63,810 nucleotides of DNA from assembly GCA_014240365.1 (NCBI GenBank), contig JAAZXC010000002.1:1-63810 (forward strand), in the 5' to 3' direction. Positions 16,200 through 25,001 of the stretch are shown piece by piece (within the stretch, counting starts at the first letter, position 1; each line of letters opens with the position of its first letter). Source of the DNA: Acidimicrobiales bacterium. GTDB taxonomy: Bacteria > Actinomycetota > Acidimicrobiia > Acidimicrobiales > MedAcidi-G1. Below the pieces are notes generated by a model. The model worked only from the letters and a program-made list of their open reading frames with translations, was not told the DNA's origin and did not search any database. Position numbers and translations under genes: made by a program.

Positions 16200-16612
16200 G
16201 CGTCACCGATGCGAACCCGGAACACCCGATCTTCGTGGACGACTACGTCCTGCGTGAGGTCGACGCCGACTGGATGCAGGCGAACAACCGCGTCAAGCAG
16301 TTCATACACATCGACCAGTCCGAGTGCATCATGTGCGAGGGCTGCGTTGACATATGCCCGTGGAAGTGCATCCACATGGTCACGCCGGCTGCCGTCGCCG
16401 AGTCGATCGGTACCGAGCAGCCCGGTACTGATCCCAGCGACCACGTCATTTTCACCATCGACGATGACGTGTGCACACGCTGCGCCCTGTGCGTCGACCG
16501 GTGCCCGACGGGCGTCATAATCCTCGGGAAGTGCACCGATCCGGCGGCCGACGGTGACGCGCACCAGCGGACCAGCACCCACGGCTACGGCTATGGGATG
16601 CGGTTGGCCTAG
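16196..16612 (+). CDS. 2[4Fe-4S] ferredoxin in the b6-type operon
   Basis: 138-residue soluble iron-sulfur protein. Two complete clusters are visible, CIMCEGCVDICP and CTRCALCVDRCP, about 45 residues apart, which is longer than in small clostridial ferredoxins and closer to NuoI-type spacing. GTG 16196 overlaps the preceding stop by 4 nt; a longer frame upstream lies inside the previous gene and is rejected. A ferredoxin inside a menaquinol:cytochrome c reductase operon is unusual and suggests either an extra electron entry point or exchange with the nearby complex I enzymes. Confidence 0.9.
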   Translation: MSVTDANPEHPIFVDDYVLREVDADWMQANNRVKQFIHIDQSECIMCEGCVDICPWKCIHMVTPAAVAESIGTEQPGTDPSDHVIFTIDDDVCTRCALCVDRCPTGVIILGKCTDPAADGDAHQRTSTHGYGYGMRLA

Positions 16613-16661
16613 GTGGAACTCATGGGAACAGGAACGATGGCTCCACAGGAGAACGAACGAC

Positions 16662-17426
16662 GTGGCTGACGACAAGAAGTCCGGTGGTATGAGCCAGATG
16701 TCGGAACAGGTCCAGGCCTCCCAGGCGTGGGGTTCCATATTCCGACCGGGTTCGATATTCCGGAAGGGCTACAGCGACAGCCCCCGCAACCGGTCCTACG
16801 TGATCATGAACAGCGTGCTGTACCACCTCCACCCGGTGAAGGTGAAGCGCCATGCGGTGAAGGTCAGCTACACCCTCTGCCTGGGTGGTCTCAGCTTCTT
16901 CTTGTTCATACACCTCACGGTCACCGGTATTTTTCTGATGTTCTTCTACCGGCCGACCGCTGCGCAGGCCTGGAATGACATCCAGACCCTGCAGACCGCC
17001 GTCGGATTCGGCCTCCTGGTCAGGAACATGCACCGGTGGGCGGCCCACCTCATGGTGCTGTCAGTCTTCCTGCACATGGCCCGGGTCTTCTACCACGGGG
17101 CCTATAAGCCGCCCCGTGAGTTCAATTGGGTCATCGGCGTGATGCTGCTGCAGTTCACCCTGCTGCTGTCGTTCACCGGTTACCTCCTCCCCTGGGACCA
17201 ACTGGCCCTCTGGGCGGTGACGGTGGGAACGAACATGATGGGCTTCACACCGGTGTTTGGTGAACAGGTCCGGTTTGTCCTGCTCGGCGGCGTCGAGATC
17301 GGCACCGACACCCTGCTCCGCTGGTACACCCTCCACGTCCTGATGCTCCCGTTCGTGCTCGTCATCTTCCTTGCTATCCACTTCTGGCGCGTCCGCAAGG
17401 ACGGCGGCATCTCCGGACCGTTGTAG
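16662..17426 (+). CDS. cytochrome b6-type subunit (N-terminal half of cytochrome b)
   Basis: Membrane subunit with four core helices binding two b haems and the quinone sites. Haem ligands are His124 and His138 (MHRWAAH...FLHMARVF) and His225 and His240 (TLHVLMLP...LAIHFWR). The 15-residue spacing of the second pair is the b6 type, not the mitochondrial type. Cys73 in LCLGG aligns with the b6 cysteine that binds haem c-prime covalently. FTGYLLPWDQLALWA is the conserved Qo-side block. GTG 16662 with AGGAG upstream gives 254 residues; the frame upstream overlaps the ferredoxin and is rejected. Confidence 0.93.
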   Translation: MADDKKSGGMSQMSEQVQASQAWGSIFRPGSIFRKGYSDSPRNRSYVIMNSVLYHLHPVKVKRHAVKVSYTLCLGGLSFFLFIHLTVTGIFLMFFYRPTAAQAWNDIQTLQTAVGFGLLVRNMHRWAAHLMVLSVFLHMARVFYHGAYKPPREFNWVIGVMLLQFTLLLSFTGYLLPWDQLALWAVTVGTNMMGFTPVFGEQVRFVLLGGVEIGTDTLLRWYTLHVLMLPFVLVIFLAIHFWRVRKDGGISGPL

Positions 17427-17441
17427 GCCGAGGACCCACGC

Positions 17442-18179
17442 ATGACCGAGATTCCGGAACACCTCAGGAAGCGGGCCGAGGCCGCCAAGGCCAAGGCCAA
17501 GGCTGCCGCGGGCGGCGACGCTCCGTCCGCAGACACTCCGCCAGCCGATGCCCCGACTGGCACGGCGCCGACGGGCGACGAGAAGATCCCCAGCCACCTC
17601 CTGAACCGGGGCACCGCTGCAGCCGACATGCCGGCGGCCCCCGCCGGAGGACCGGCCGCACCGGTAGGCGGGAGCGGCCCCGACGGCCACAACCAGCGAC
17701 TGCTCACCGTCGTCAAGTCCGGCTCGATCCAGGACACACGGGCCCTGCCGGTCGACAAGGTCCACGTGTGGCCCCACCTCCTCGTGGCCGAGTTCCTCTC
17801 GGCCCTGGCCGTCACGCTGTTCCTCCTGCTGTTCGCGATCTTCGTCAACGCACCGCTGTTGGAGTTGGCCGACTTCAATAAGACACCGAACCCTTCCAAG
17901 GCACCCTGGTACTTCCTGGGCCTGCAGGAACTGCTCACCATGTTCCACCCGATGGTGGCCGGCGTGACCATCCCCGGCATCGGGCTGATCCTCCTGGTCA
18001 TGGCGCCCTACATCGACAGGAACCCGTCGAAGCGCCCCGAGGATCGCAAGTTCGCCATCTCCCTGATGACCGTCCACCTCATGTTCTGGGCGGTACTGGT
18101 CATGATCGGCTCGTTCTTCCGGGGTCCCGGATTCAACTTCGTGTTCCCCTGGAACGCCGGCCTCTTCTTCGAGCTGTGA
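17442..18179 (+). CDS. subunit IV-type C-terminal half of cytochrome b
   Basis: 245 residues. A cytosolic N-terminal extension carries two short similar motifs, TEIPEHLRKRAEAAKAKA and KIPSHLLNRG, followed by a Pro/Ala/Gly linker. Three helices correspond to the C-terminal part of cytochrome b. The Qo-site PEWY motif reads APWYFLGLQEL, so the usual Glu is absent and a Glu six residues further on may serve instead. Begins 15 nt after the b6-type gene, and the two together replace the fused QcrB of most actinobacteria. Confidence 0.9.
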   Translation: MTEIPEHLRKRAEAAKAKAKAAAGGDAPSADTPPADAPTGTAPTGDEKIPSHLLNRGTAAADMPAAPAGGPAAPVGGSGPDGHNQRLLTVVKSGSIQDTRALPVDKVHVWPHLLVAEFLSALAVTLFLLLFAIFVNAPLLELADFNKTPNPSKAPWYFLGLQELLTMFHPMVAGVTIPGIGLILLVMAPYIDRNPSKRPEDRKFAISLMTVHLMFWAVLVMIGSFFRGPGFNFVFPWNAGLFFEL

Positions 18180-18228
18180 TCTCCATGGACCCCCGTACCT
18201 CTTCCCGATCGACCACAGGAGTTGACCC

Positions 18229-19095
18229 GTGGGCGCCGTAATTGCAGTCACCATCCTGGTGGTCCTGGCCGCCGTGGTGCTCGTGGGCGCCTCCAAGCGG
18301 CGCGATCGCAGCGCAGCCGGGCTGTCGCGTGAGACCCGTCGCAGTGACACCGCCAACCCGGCCCTCGCTGACGCTGGCGATACGGCTCCCACCGGTCGGG
18401 AGGTGGAGGCCACAGCCGCCGCAGCGCGCAACGAGGTCGTGCCGGTCCCGCCAGGCCCAATGGAGCCGTTCGTGGCTCCCGATCCGATCGCCATCGGCGT
18501 GAGCCGTCGCCAGTTCTTCAACCGCAGCCTCGTGGGCATGATGGGCTTCGGCCTGTCCGGCTTCGGCGGTGCGAGCATCGCCTTCCTGTGGCCCCAGGGT
18601 GTGAGCGGCTTCGGCGCCAAGATCAAGGTCGGCAACCTCGTCGAACTGCTGACGGACATCAACGCCAACAATGGTTTCCTCTACAAGCCCGAGGGTCGGA
18701 TGTGGCTCACCGCCTACCCGAACGGTGCGGTCGAAAAGGCCCGTGCCATGTACTCGTCGCCCGAGCTGGCCGGCATGACCGCCGGCGTCGAGGGTGGTTT
18801 CGACTCGGGCATCATTGCCCTGTACCAGAAGTGCCCCCACCTGGGTTGCCGGGTCCCAAACTGCGTGTCCTCGCAGTGGTTCGAGTGCCCGTGCCATGGC
18901 TCGCAGTACAACCAGGTCGGTGAAAAGCGTGGAGGTCCCGCCCCCCGGGGTATGGACCGCTTCGCAATGTCGGTAACCGACGGTGTCCTGACCGTGGACA
19001 CCGGAACCATCGTCCAGGGACCGCCCATCGGTACCAACACCACCGGCCAGGAGGCCGAGGGTCCGAACTGCATTGGTCAGGCAGCCGGCCACTAG
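18229..19095 (+). CDS. Rieske iron-sulfur protein
   Basis: High-potential [2Fe-2S] subunit that takes one electron from menaquinol at the Qo site. Ligand boxes CPHLGC (Cys202, His204) and CPCHGSQYN (Cys220, His223) are intact, with the disulfide cysteines Cys207 and Cys222. An N-terminal helix starts at once (AVIAVTILVVLAAVVLVGA), and a second hydrophobic segment near residue 105 follows a SRRQFFNRSLVG twin-arginine-like stretch. Two insertions enlarge the cluster domain. 288 residues from GTG 18229. Confidence 0.95.
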   Translation: MGAVIAVTILVVLAAVVLVGASKRRDRSAAGLSRETRRSDTANPALADAGDTAPTGREVEATAAAARNEVVPVPPGPMEPFVAPDPIAIGVSRRQFFNRSLVGMMGFGLSGFGGASIAFLWPQGVSGFGAKIKVGNLVELLTDINANNGFLYKPEGRMWLTAYPNGAVEKARAMYSSPELAGMTAGVEGGFDSGIIALYQKCPHLGCRVPNCVSSQWFECPCHGSQYNQVGEKRGGPAPRGMDRFAMSVTDGVLTVDTGTIVQGPPIGTNTTGQEAEGPNCIGQAAGH

Positions 19096-19128
19096 CCGGC
19101 CCGCGACCAGGAGAACCCCGAGAACCCG

Positions 19129-20325
19129 ATGATCGCACTCATCCTCGCAAACACCCAACGGACCGTCGGTTGGGTCATCGCGTCCATCGTGCTGGTGGCC
19201 ATGGGCACCTATGTCCTGTTCAGCTTCCGCATCGGCAAGAGGGAGGTCGGTTCCGAGATCGACCTGGCGCCCAACCGTGTTCCCCATGCCGAGGACGACG
19301 TGCTCGAGACCCGGGTCCTGGACCGGAACCTGGCCTGGTCGCTGGTGACCCTGACCATCGTCTCGCTGATTCTCCCCCTCTACTGGCTCATGGAGCCGGC
19401 CCGCCAGGACAACGCCGCCCACGACTGGGTGAGCCGTTTCGAGATTCGTGGCGCCAGGAACTTCGAAGAGGCATGCGTCAGCTGTCACGGTCCGGGCGGC
19501 AGCGGCGGTGTGGCCTCGTACACGATCACCGACGCCGACGGCGGGTTCGTCGCACAGGTCGAGTGGAAGGCGCCAGCGCTGACGACGGTGCTGAGCCGAT
19601 TCGACGAGTCCGAGGTGAGGAGCATCCTCAACTACGGCCGTCCGGGAACGCCCATGCCGGCATGGGGCCTGCCCGGTGGCGGTCCCCTCACGAGTCAGCA
19701 GGTCCACCAGCTGGTCGTGTACCTCCGGTCGATACAGCTCACGCCCGACGAGGCGGCCGACCAGATCCTCGGCGGCCTCCGTTCCGGAGTCAGGAAGATA
19801 GTCAGATCGGCTGATCCCGCTCTGGCGGACAAAGCCGACGTGGATGCTGCAATCGACGCCTGGCTGGTCGGAGCCACCGACCCCTCCAGCCCCGACTACC
19901 CGGCCTACGGCGAACTCCTCTTCAACAACCCCGCCGCCCAGGGCGCCAACTCGTGTGCGCGCTGCCACACGCCGGGCTTCTCGTACGGAGCATCCGACGC
20001 GGAGGCCACGGCCGAGCTGATGGCCGAATGGCCCGGTCTCGTCGAAGCCGGCATCCTCACCGGCTACCAGCCGGGAGCAGGCCACGTGGGCCCCAGCCTG
20101 CGGGGGATCGAAACGCACTTCCCGACCGCCATCGGCCACGAGGGCTTCATCTCCACAGGCTCGGAGATCGGTACCGGCTACGGCAACGCCCGGTCCGGCA
20201 CCGGTGGCATGCCGGGCTTCGGCGGTCGCATCGATGAACTCAAGGTGATCGGAACCGTGGACCGAAGCCGGATCCTCACCCCTGAACAGATCGCCGCCAT
20301 CGTGGCGTACGAGAGGAGCCTCTGA
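19129..20325 (+). CDS. dihaem cytochrome c subunit
   Basis: 398 residues: two N-terminal transmembrane helices (residues about 12-30 and 70-86), then two class-I cytochrome c domains with haem motifs CVSCH (Cys116-His120) and CARCH (Cys276-His280). Axial-Met candidates lie in GTPMPAWG and GGMPGFGG. It plays the QcrC-like role of accepting electrons from the Rieske protein and passing them to the oxidase or the monohaem cytochrome at 14585. The stop overlaps the next start (TGATG). Confidence 0.92.
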   Translation: MIALILANTQRTVGWVIASIVLVAMGTYVLFSFRIGKREVGSEIDLAPNRVPHAEDDVLETRVLDRNLAWSLVTLTIVSLILPLYWLMEPARQDNAAHDWVSRFEIRGARNFEEACVSCHGPGGSGGVASYTITDADGGFVAQVEWKAPALTTVLSRFDESEVRSILNYGRPGTPMPAWGLPGGGPLTSQQVHQLVVYLRSIQLTPDEAADQILGGLRSGVRKIVRSADPALADKADVDAAIDAWLVGATDPSSPDYPAYGELLFNNPAAQGANSCARCHTPGFSYGASDAEATAELMAEWPGLVEAGILTGYQPGAGHVGPSLRGIETHFPTAIGHEGFISTGSEIGTGYGNARSGTGGMPGFGGRIDELKVIGTVDRSRILTPEQIAAIVAYERSL

Positions 20326-21335
20326 TGGGCACCCTGGTAACGCTCGCGGGGGTGGCCTGGAACCCCGAGATCAGCGGCATTCTGGTCGTAGCCACCGGCT
20401 TCGTCGTGCTGCTCGGCTCCGTCTGGTTCGTCATCGTCACCAACTCGGGGATCCGCCTGGCCACGTTGGTGGCCACAGCAGCCCTCATGGGTTGGATGGC
20501 CATCCTCGGCAGCGCATGGTGGATGTACGGCTCGGGCTGGAAGGGCGACGACCCCAGCTGGAAGACGGTGGACATCAACGTCGGCGACCTGAGGGCTAGT
20601 GGCCTCGAGTCCGCCCGGCTGCTACCGAACCCGGGCGAGATGCCGACCGCCTACGAGCTGGTTCTGGCATCCGGGGACACGGTGGCCGTTGCCAACTTCG
20701 CCACCCTGCCGACCGCCGATGAGAACCCCGACATGAGCGCCGCGGATCTCGCCCAGTTGCGTGCCGATCGCCAGATCCGCAACGAGTCCACGACACGCTC
20801 CGAACTGGCCGCAGTGGCCCGCAACGTGACCGACTCTGCCGGCCTGCGCGATCTGGGTCCGTGGCGCCTACTGGCCACCACCGAGTCCGGCGATGCCCAG
20901 GCCCAGGCTTCAGCCGACGCCATGTCGCATCCGGACCTTGATTTTGCCAGCTCTGCGGACTACAAGCTCCTCGACGCGTACACCATGGGTGGCAAGCCCG
21001 AGCTGACCGACGATCCGAACCGTCTCGACCGGATAACCCTCTGGATCACCAACACGGTACGCATAACCCATCCCACCAGGTACACGGTTGTGCAGTTGCA
21101 GGGTGTGCTCTACCAGGAGGTAGCTCCGGGTGAGGCACCTCCCCGCCCGGTGGTGGATCCCGAGGAACCTGTCGTGTCGGTCATCATGGTGAGGGACCTC
21201 GGTTGGGTGAGACTCCGTCCGGCTCTCGTCACGATCGGGTCGTTCCTGGTCTTCCTCGCCCTCTGCTACTGGCTCCACGTGCGTGACAAGGAGCTGATGT
21301 CACGGCGTGAGGAGTTCGAGACAGCGGAGGCCTGA
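20325..21335 (+). CDS. membrane-anchored accessory protein of the b6-type operon, unknown
   Basis: 336 residues with two N-terminal helices (residues about 17-37 and 45-67), a soluble domain of about 230 residues with acidic, Ala-rich segments, and one C-terminal helix (LVTIGSFLVFLALCYWL) followed by a charged tail. No family or cofactor motif is recognised; there are no cysteine pairs. Translationally coupled to the dihaem cytochrome and 47 nt before nuoA, it is a candidate structural or assembly subunit of the complex. Confidence 0.8.
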   Translation: MGTLVTLAGVAWNPEISGILVVATGFVVLLGSVWFVIVTNSGIRLATLVATAALMGWMAILGSAWWMYGSGWKGDDPSWKTVDINVGDLRASGLESARLLPNPGEMPTAYELVLASGDTVAVANFATLPTADENPDMSAADLAQLRADRQIRNESTTRSELAAVARNVTDSAGLRDLGPWRLLATTESGDAQAQASADAMSHPDLDFASSADYKLLDAYTMGGKPELTDDPNRLDRITLWITNTVRITHPTRYTVVQLQGVLYQEVAPGEAPPRPVVDPEEPVVSVIMVRDLGWVRLRPALVTIGSFLVFLALCYWLHVRDKELMSRREEFETAEA

Positions 21336-21382
21336 CCCGGTGACCGGATCCCCGGCCCCCGGCGCAGCCGGAGGAGCCTGAC

Positions 21383-21871
21383 GTGCTGGGCCAGTACCTC
21401 CCTGTCGTCCTCCTGTTGTTCTTGACGGTCCTCTTCGCAGCCGTCAGTTCCGTGGCGTCGCGTCTGCTGGCACCGCGGAGCCCCAATGACCGGAAAGCCG
21501 CCCCCTATGAGTGCGGCATCATTCCCGGCCGGGAGACGCCCGAACGCTTCCCCGTGCGCTTCTACCTGGTGGCCATGATCTTCATCGTCTTTGACATCGA
21601 GATCATCTTCTTCTACCCGTGGGCAATCGCCCACCGGGGGCTCGGCATGTACGGGCTCGTGGCGGTTCTGCTCTTCTCGGCAGCGGTGTTCGAATCGTTC
21701 GTGTACCTGATCGGTAACGGGGCCCTGGAATGGGGACCGGTGAAGCGTCCCGACCTCAGCGGCGCCGTCTCTTCCAGCCGCACGACGTCGAGCACGGTCC
21801 GACGGATCGGCGTACGCGAGGTCGGCCTTGAGGGCCGGTCCGGTACCGATGGCGGGGGAGTCACAGCCTGA
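21383..21871 (+). CDS. nuoA: NADH-quinone oxidoreductase subunit A (complex I-1)
   Basis: Membrane subunit lining the quinone channel of complex I. Three helices; the conserved YECGIIP loop between helices 1 and 2 and [23 protein letters not shown] are present. A C-terminal tail of about 40 residues rich in Ser/Thr/Arg is longer than usual. GTG start, 47 nt after the accessory protein of the b6-type operon, with no terminator between, so it may be read from the Rex-controlled promoter at 15.7 kb. Confidence 0.95.
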   Translation: MLGQYLPVVLLLFLTVLFAAVSSVASRLLAPRSPNDRKAAPYECGIIPGRETPERFPVRFYLVAMIFIVFDIEIIFFYPWAIAHRGLGMYGLVAVLLFSAAVFESFVYLIGNGALEWGPVKRPDLSGAVSSSRTTSSTVRRIGVREVGLEGRSGTDGGGVTA

Positions 21872-22473
21872 TGGCACGCCTACCGCTGATCGGTGACGTC
21901 AACCACGTCATGAGCGACGGCCTGGAGGGCCTCGACCACAACTTCGTGACGGCCCGGGTCGAGGACCTGGTGAAGTGGTCGCGTGCCCGCAGCTGCTGGC
22001 CGGCCACGTTCGGCCTCGCCTGCTGCGCCCTCGAGATGATGGCCACCGGTGCGGCCCACTACGACCTGGCCCGCTACGGCATGGAGGTCTTCCGTGCCTC
22101 GCCGCGCCAGGCCGACCTCATGATCGTGGCCGGCCGCGTCTCACAGAAGATGGCCCCGATCCTCCGCCAGATCTACGACCAGATGATGGAACCCAAGTGG
22201 GTCATCTCGATGGGCGTATGTGCCTCCACCGGAGGCATGTTCAACAACTACGCCATCGTGCAGGGCGTCGACCAGGTGGTGCCGGTGGACGTGTACGCGC
22301 CGGGTTGCCCGCCGGGACCCGAGACCCTCATGCACGCCATCCTGACGCTGCACGACGGCATCCAGAACGGCGAGCTGACCCGTCGCCGCGCCGCCTCCAA
22401 CGGCGGCGCAGGCATCCACCTCCAGGCAGCTGACGCTCCGGACGAACAGCCGGTGGAGCTGGGTACCCGATGA
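21871..22473 (+). CDS. nuoB: NADH-quinone oxidoreductase subunit B (complex I-1)
   Basis: Carries the terminal [4Fe-4S] cluster N2. The tandem cysteines are in [10 protein letters not shown], the third in [13 protein letters not shown] and the fourth in [10 protein letters not shown]. 200 residues with a C-terminal extension beyond the core. ATG overlaps the nuoA stop by one base. Confidence 0.97.
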   Translation: MARLPLIGDVNHVMSDGLEGLDHNFVTARVEDLVKWSRARSCWPATFGLACCALEMMATGAAHYDLARYGMEVFRASPRQADLMIVAGRVSQKMAPILRQIYDQMMEPKWVISMGVCASTGGMFNNYAIVQGVDQVVPVDVYAPGCPPGPETLMHAILTLHDGIQNGELTRRRAASNGGAGIHLQAADAPDEQPVELGTR

Positions 22474-23021
22474 CCGGTCCCGAGGCGGGTGGAGTGGACC
22501 CGGAGGCTGGCGCGCCTGATGACACGGCCGGCGAGCCGGTCGGCCCGAGCGCCTGGGGCGTACCGGTGACCGAGTCCTTCGGCCAGGTGGTCCTGCATCC
22601 GCCCGTGGACCGTTGGTTGGAGACGGTGGCTGCCTGTCGGGACGACGGCTACGTGATGGCCATCGACCTGACCGCAGTGGACTACTCGGCCCACCCGGGT
22701 CGAACCGACCTTCCCGAGGGCGTCCAGCCGGAACGCTTCGAGGTGGTCGCCAGCCTGCTCTCGCATGCCACCGGGGACCGGGTCAGGCTCCGTACACAGG
22801 TGCCCGAATCCGACCCGGTCGTGCCGTCTCTCTTCGACCTCTATCCCGGCACGGAGGCCATGGAGCGCGAGGCGTGGGACCTGCTGGGTGTGTCCTTCAG
22901 CGGCCATCCGGACCACACCCGGATCCTCATGCCCGAAGACTGGGAGGGTCACCCGCTGCGTCGCGACGTGGCCATCGGTCGGATCCCGGTCCAGTTCAGG
23001 GATGCTCCGTCCACCCGATGA
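22470..23021 (+). CDS. nuoC: NADH-quinone oxidoreductase subunit C (complex I-1)
   Basis: 30-kDa-type subunit of the peripheral arm, without cofactor. The C-terminal signature [35 protein letters not shown] is intact. 183 residues; the ATGA overlaps with nuoB and nuoD show tight coupling. Confidence 0.96.
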   Translation: MTGPEAGGVDPEAGAPDDTAGEPVGPSAWGVPVTESFGQVVLHPPVDRWLETVAACRDDGYVMAIDLTAVDYSAHPGRTDLPEGVQPERFEVVASLLSHATGDRVRLRTQVPESDPVVPSLFDLYPGTEAMEREAWDLLGVSFSGHPDHTRILMPEDWEGHPLRRDVAIGRIPVQFRDAPSTR

Positions 23022-24355
23022 GCGACGTGGCTGAGCAGGTGACCAACCCCATGGGCCCGGGGCGGACCGATCTGGGTCCGTCCGAGCGCGTTTACCGCCG
23101 CGACGAGACCAGTCCCGTGCTGCGTCTCAGCGAGGCCGAGGCGGCGGTTCTGGGTGGCAGTCCGGATGATCCGCCGACCGACGACGTCGCCGACCAGCGG
23201 ATGATCCTCAACATGGGCCCATCCCACCCGTCGACCCACGGGGTACTCCGGCTCATGCTGGAGATGGAGGGCGAGGCGATCCTGCGGTCCAAGCCGGTCA
23301 TCGGATACCTGCACACGGGCATGGAGAAGACCGCCGAGGACCTCACCTATCTACAGGGCCCCACCAACGTGACGCGCATGGACTACGCGGCGCCGCTGTT
23401 CTCGGAACTTGCCTTCTCCCTGGCTGTCGAACAACTCCTGGGACTCGAGGTGCCGACACGGGCCACCTGGATCCGGATGCTCATGTGCGAGCTGAACCGG
23501 GTCTCCTCCCACCTGCTCTTCCAGGCCACCAACGGCATGGACCTCGGCGCCGTCTCCATGATGATCTACGGCTGGCGGGAACGCGAGGAGGTGCTGCGCT
23601 TCTTCGAGAAGGTGACCGGTCTCCGGATGAACCACAACTACATCCGGCCCGGCGGCGTTGCAGCAGACCTGCCTGACGGATGGCAGGCCGACGTGAGGCG
23701 CCTCCTGGAGTTGATCCCGCCGCGTCTCGATGAGTACGACACGCTGCTGAGCGGGCAGCCGATCTTCCGGGGCCGCCTGCAGGGCGTCGGCATCATCACC
23801 CCAGCCGAGGCCCTTGCGCTGTCGGCCACCGGGCCCATCCTGCGTTCCACCGGCTACGCCTGGGACCTTCGCAGGGACCAGCCCTACCTGGCCTACGACG
23901 AGGTCGAGTTCGATGTCATCGTCGGAACCCACGGCGACTCGTTCGACCGCTACTCCATCCGCCAGAACGAGATCAGGGAATCGCTGCGGATCGTCGAGCA
24001 GATCCTGGACCTCATGCCCTCCGGCGACTACCGGGTACAGGACAAGAAGGTGACGCCCCCGCCGCGGGCCCGCATCGACGAGTCCATGGAAGCCCTAATC
24101 CACCACTTCAAGATCTTCACCGAGGGCTTCCACGTGCCCCAGGGCGAGACGTATGCAGCCGTGGAGTCGCCGCGTGGCGAGCTGGGCTGCTACCTGGTCT
24201 CGGACGGCGGCCCCAAGCCGTACCGCATGCACATCCGTGGCCCCAGCTTCGTGAACCTCCAGACCCTTCCCCACCTGATGGAGGGCGGTCTGATCGCCGA
24301 TGGCGTGGCCGTCATCTCCTCCGTGGATCCGATCATGGGCGAGGTCGATCGATGA
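23018..24355 (+). CDS. nuoD: NADH-quinone oxidoreductase subunit D (complex I-1)
   Basis: 49-kDa subunit forming the quinone pocket with NuoB. The start is ATG 23018, overlapping the nuoC stop; the longer frame inside nuoC is rejected. Quinone-site residues are canonical: the His of HPSTHGVLRL, and Tyr123 in TRMDYA, with Arg120, the position equivalent to the methylated arginine of NDUFS2. The C-terminus is GEVDR as usual. An N-terminal extension of about 65 residues precedes the core. Confidence 0.97.
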   Translation: MSDVAEQVTNPMGPGRTDLGPSERVYRRDETSPVLRLSEAEAAVLGGSPDDPPTDDVADQRMILNMGPSHPSTHGVLRLMLEMEGEAILRSKPVIGYLHTGMEKTAEDLTYLQGPTNVTRMDYAAPLFSELAFSLAVEQLLGLEVPTRATWIRMLMCELNRVSSHLLFQATNGMDLGAVSMMIYGWREREEVLRFFEKVTGLRMNHNYIRPGGVAADLPDGWQADVRRLLELIPPRLDEYDTLLSGQPIFRGRLQGVGIITPAEALALSATGPILRSTGYAWDLRRDQPYLAYDEVEFDVIVGTHGDSFDRYSIRQNEIRESLRIVEQILDLMPSGDYRVQDKKVTPPPRARIDESMEALIHHFKIFTEGFHVPQGETYAAVESPRGELGCYLVSDGGPKPYRMHIRGPSFVNLQTLPHLMEGGLIADGVAVISSVDPIMGEVDR

Positions 24356-24999
24356 CCTTCTTCGACACCGACAACGAGCGGCTGGCCCACGAGGTCATCG
24401 ACCGTTACCCGCGTGCCCGCTCGGCCGCCATTCCCCTGCTCCACCTCGCCCAGGAGCAGGAGGGGTGGGTGACACCAGCGGCCATGGTCCAGATCGCCGA
24501 GCTGATCGGGTCCACTCCGGCCGAGGTACTCGGAACGGCCAGCTTCTACGAGATGTTCAAGTTCCATCCGGTCGGCAGGTACGTGGTCAACGTCTGTACC
24601 AACATCTCGTGCCAACTGCTGGGCGGCGAGGAGCTGCTGGAACACGCCGAGACCAGCCTCGGGGTGAGGGCCGGCGGCACCAGCGAAGATGGCCTCTTCA
24701 CTCTCGAGGACGTGGAGTGCGTCGCCGCCTGCACCGAGGCACCGTGCTTCACGGTCAACTACCGGTACTTCCACCGGGCCACGACAGGGTCCTTTGACGA
24801 GGTGGTCGCCGACATCCGGGCAGGCCGCAGTCCGATGCAGCGTGGGGGCGCCGGCGATGACGGGGACCTGCCGGAGCACGGGACCCTCGGACGGGTCCGA
24901 CAGCACATTTCCGACGACCGGCGCGCTGGCGTGGAAGCCCCCGAGAACGTGACCGGTGCGCCACCCTGGCTGGCCGCCGACCGCAATGGGGAGGACTGA
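24352..24999 (+). CDS. nuoE: NADH-quinone oxidoreductase subunit E (complex I-1)
   Basis: Thioredoxin-like [2Fe-2S] (N1a) subunit of the NADH module. Ligands lie in CTNISCQLLG and VECVAACTEAP. A C-terminal tail of about 60 residues (Gly/Asp/Arg-rich, ending PPWLAADRNGED) extends past the core. ATGA overlap with nuoD. Confidence 0.96.
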   Translation: MTFFDTDNERLAHEVIDRYPRARSAAIPLLHLAQEQEGWVTPAAMVQIAELIGSTPAEVLGTASFYEMFKFHPVGRYVVNVCTNISCQLLGGEELLEHAETSLGVRAGGTSEDGLFTLEDVECVAACTEAPCFTVNYRYFHRATTGSFDEVVADIRAGRSPMQRGGAGDDGDLPEHGTLGRVRQHISDDRRAGVEAPENVTGAPPWLAADRNGED

Positions 25000-25001
25000 C
25001 G

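Noticed and set aside
18133..20139. 668-codon minus-strand frame opposite the Rieske and cytochrome c genes
   Set aside because: Covers two well-supported genes; the translation is Gly/Arg/His-rich with no recognisable domain, as expected for an antisense shadow.
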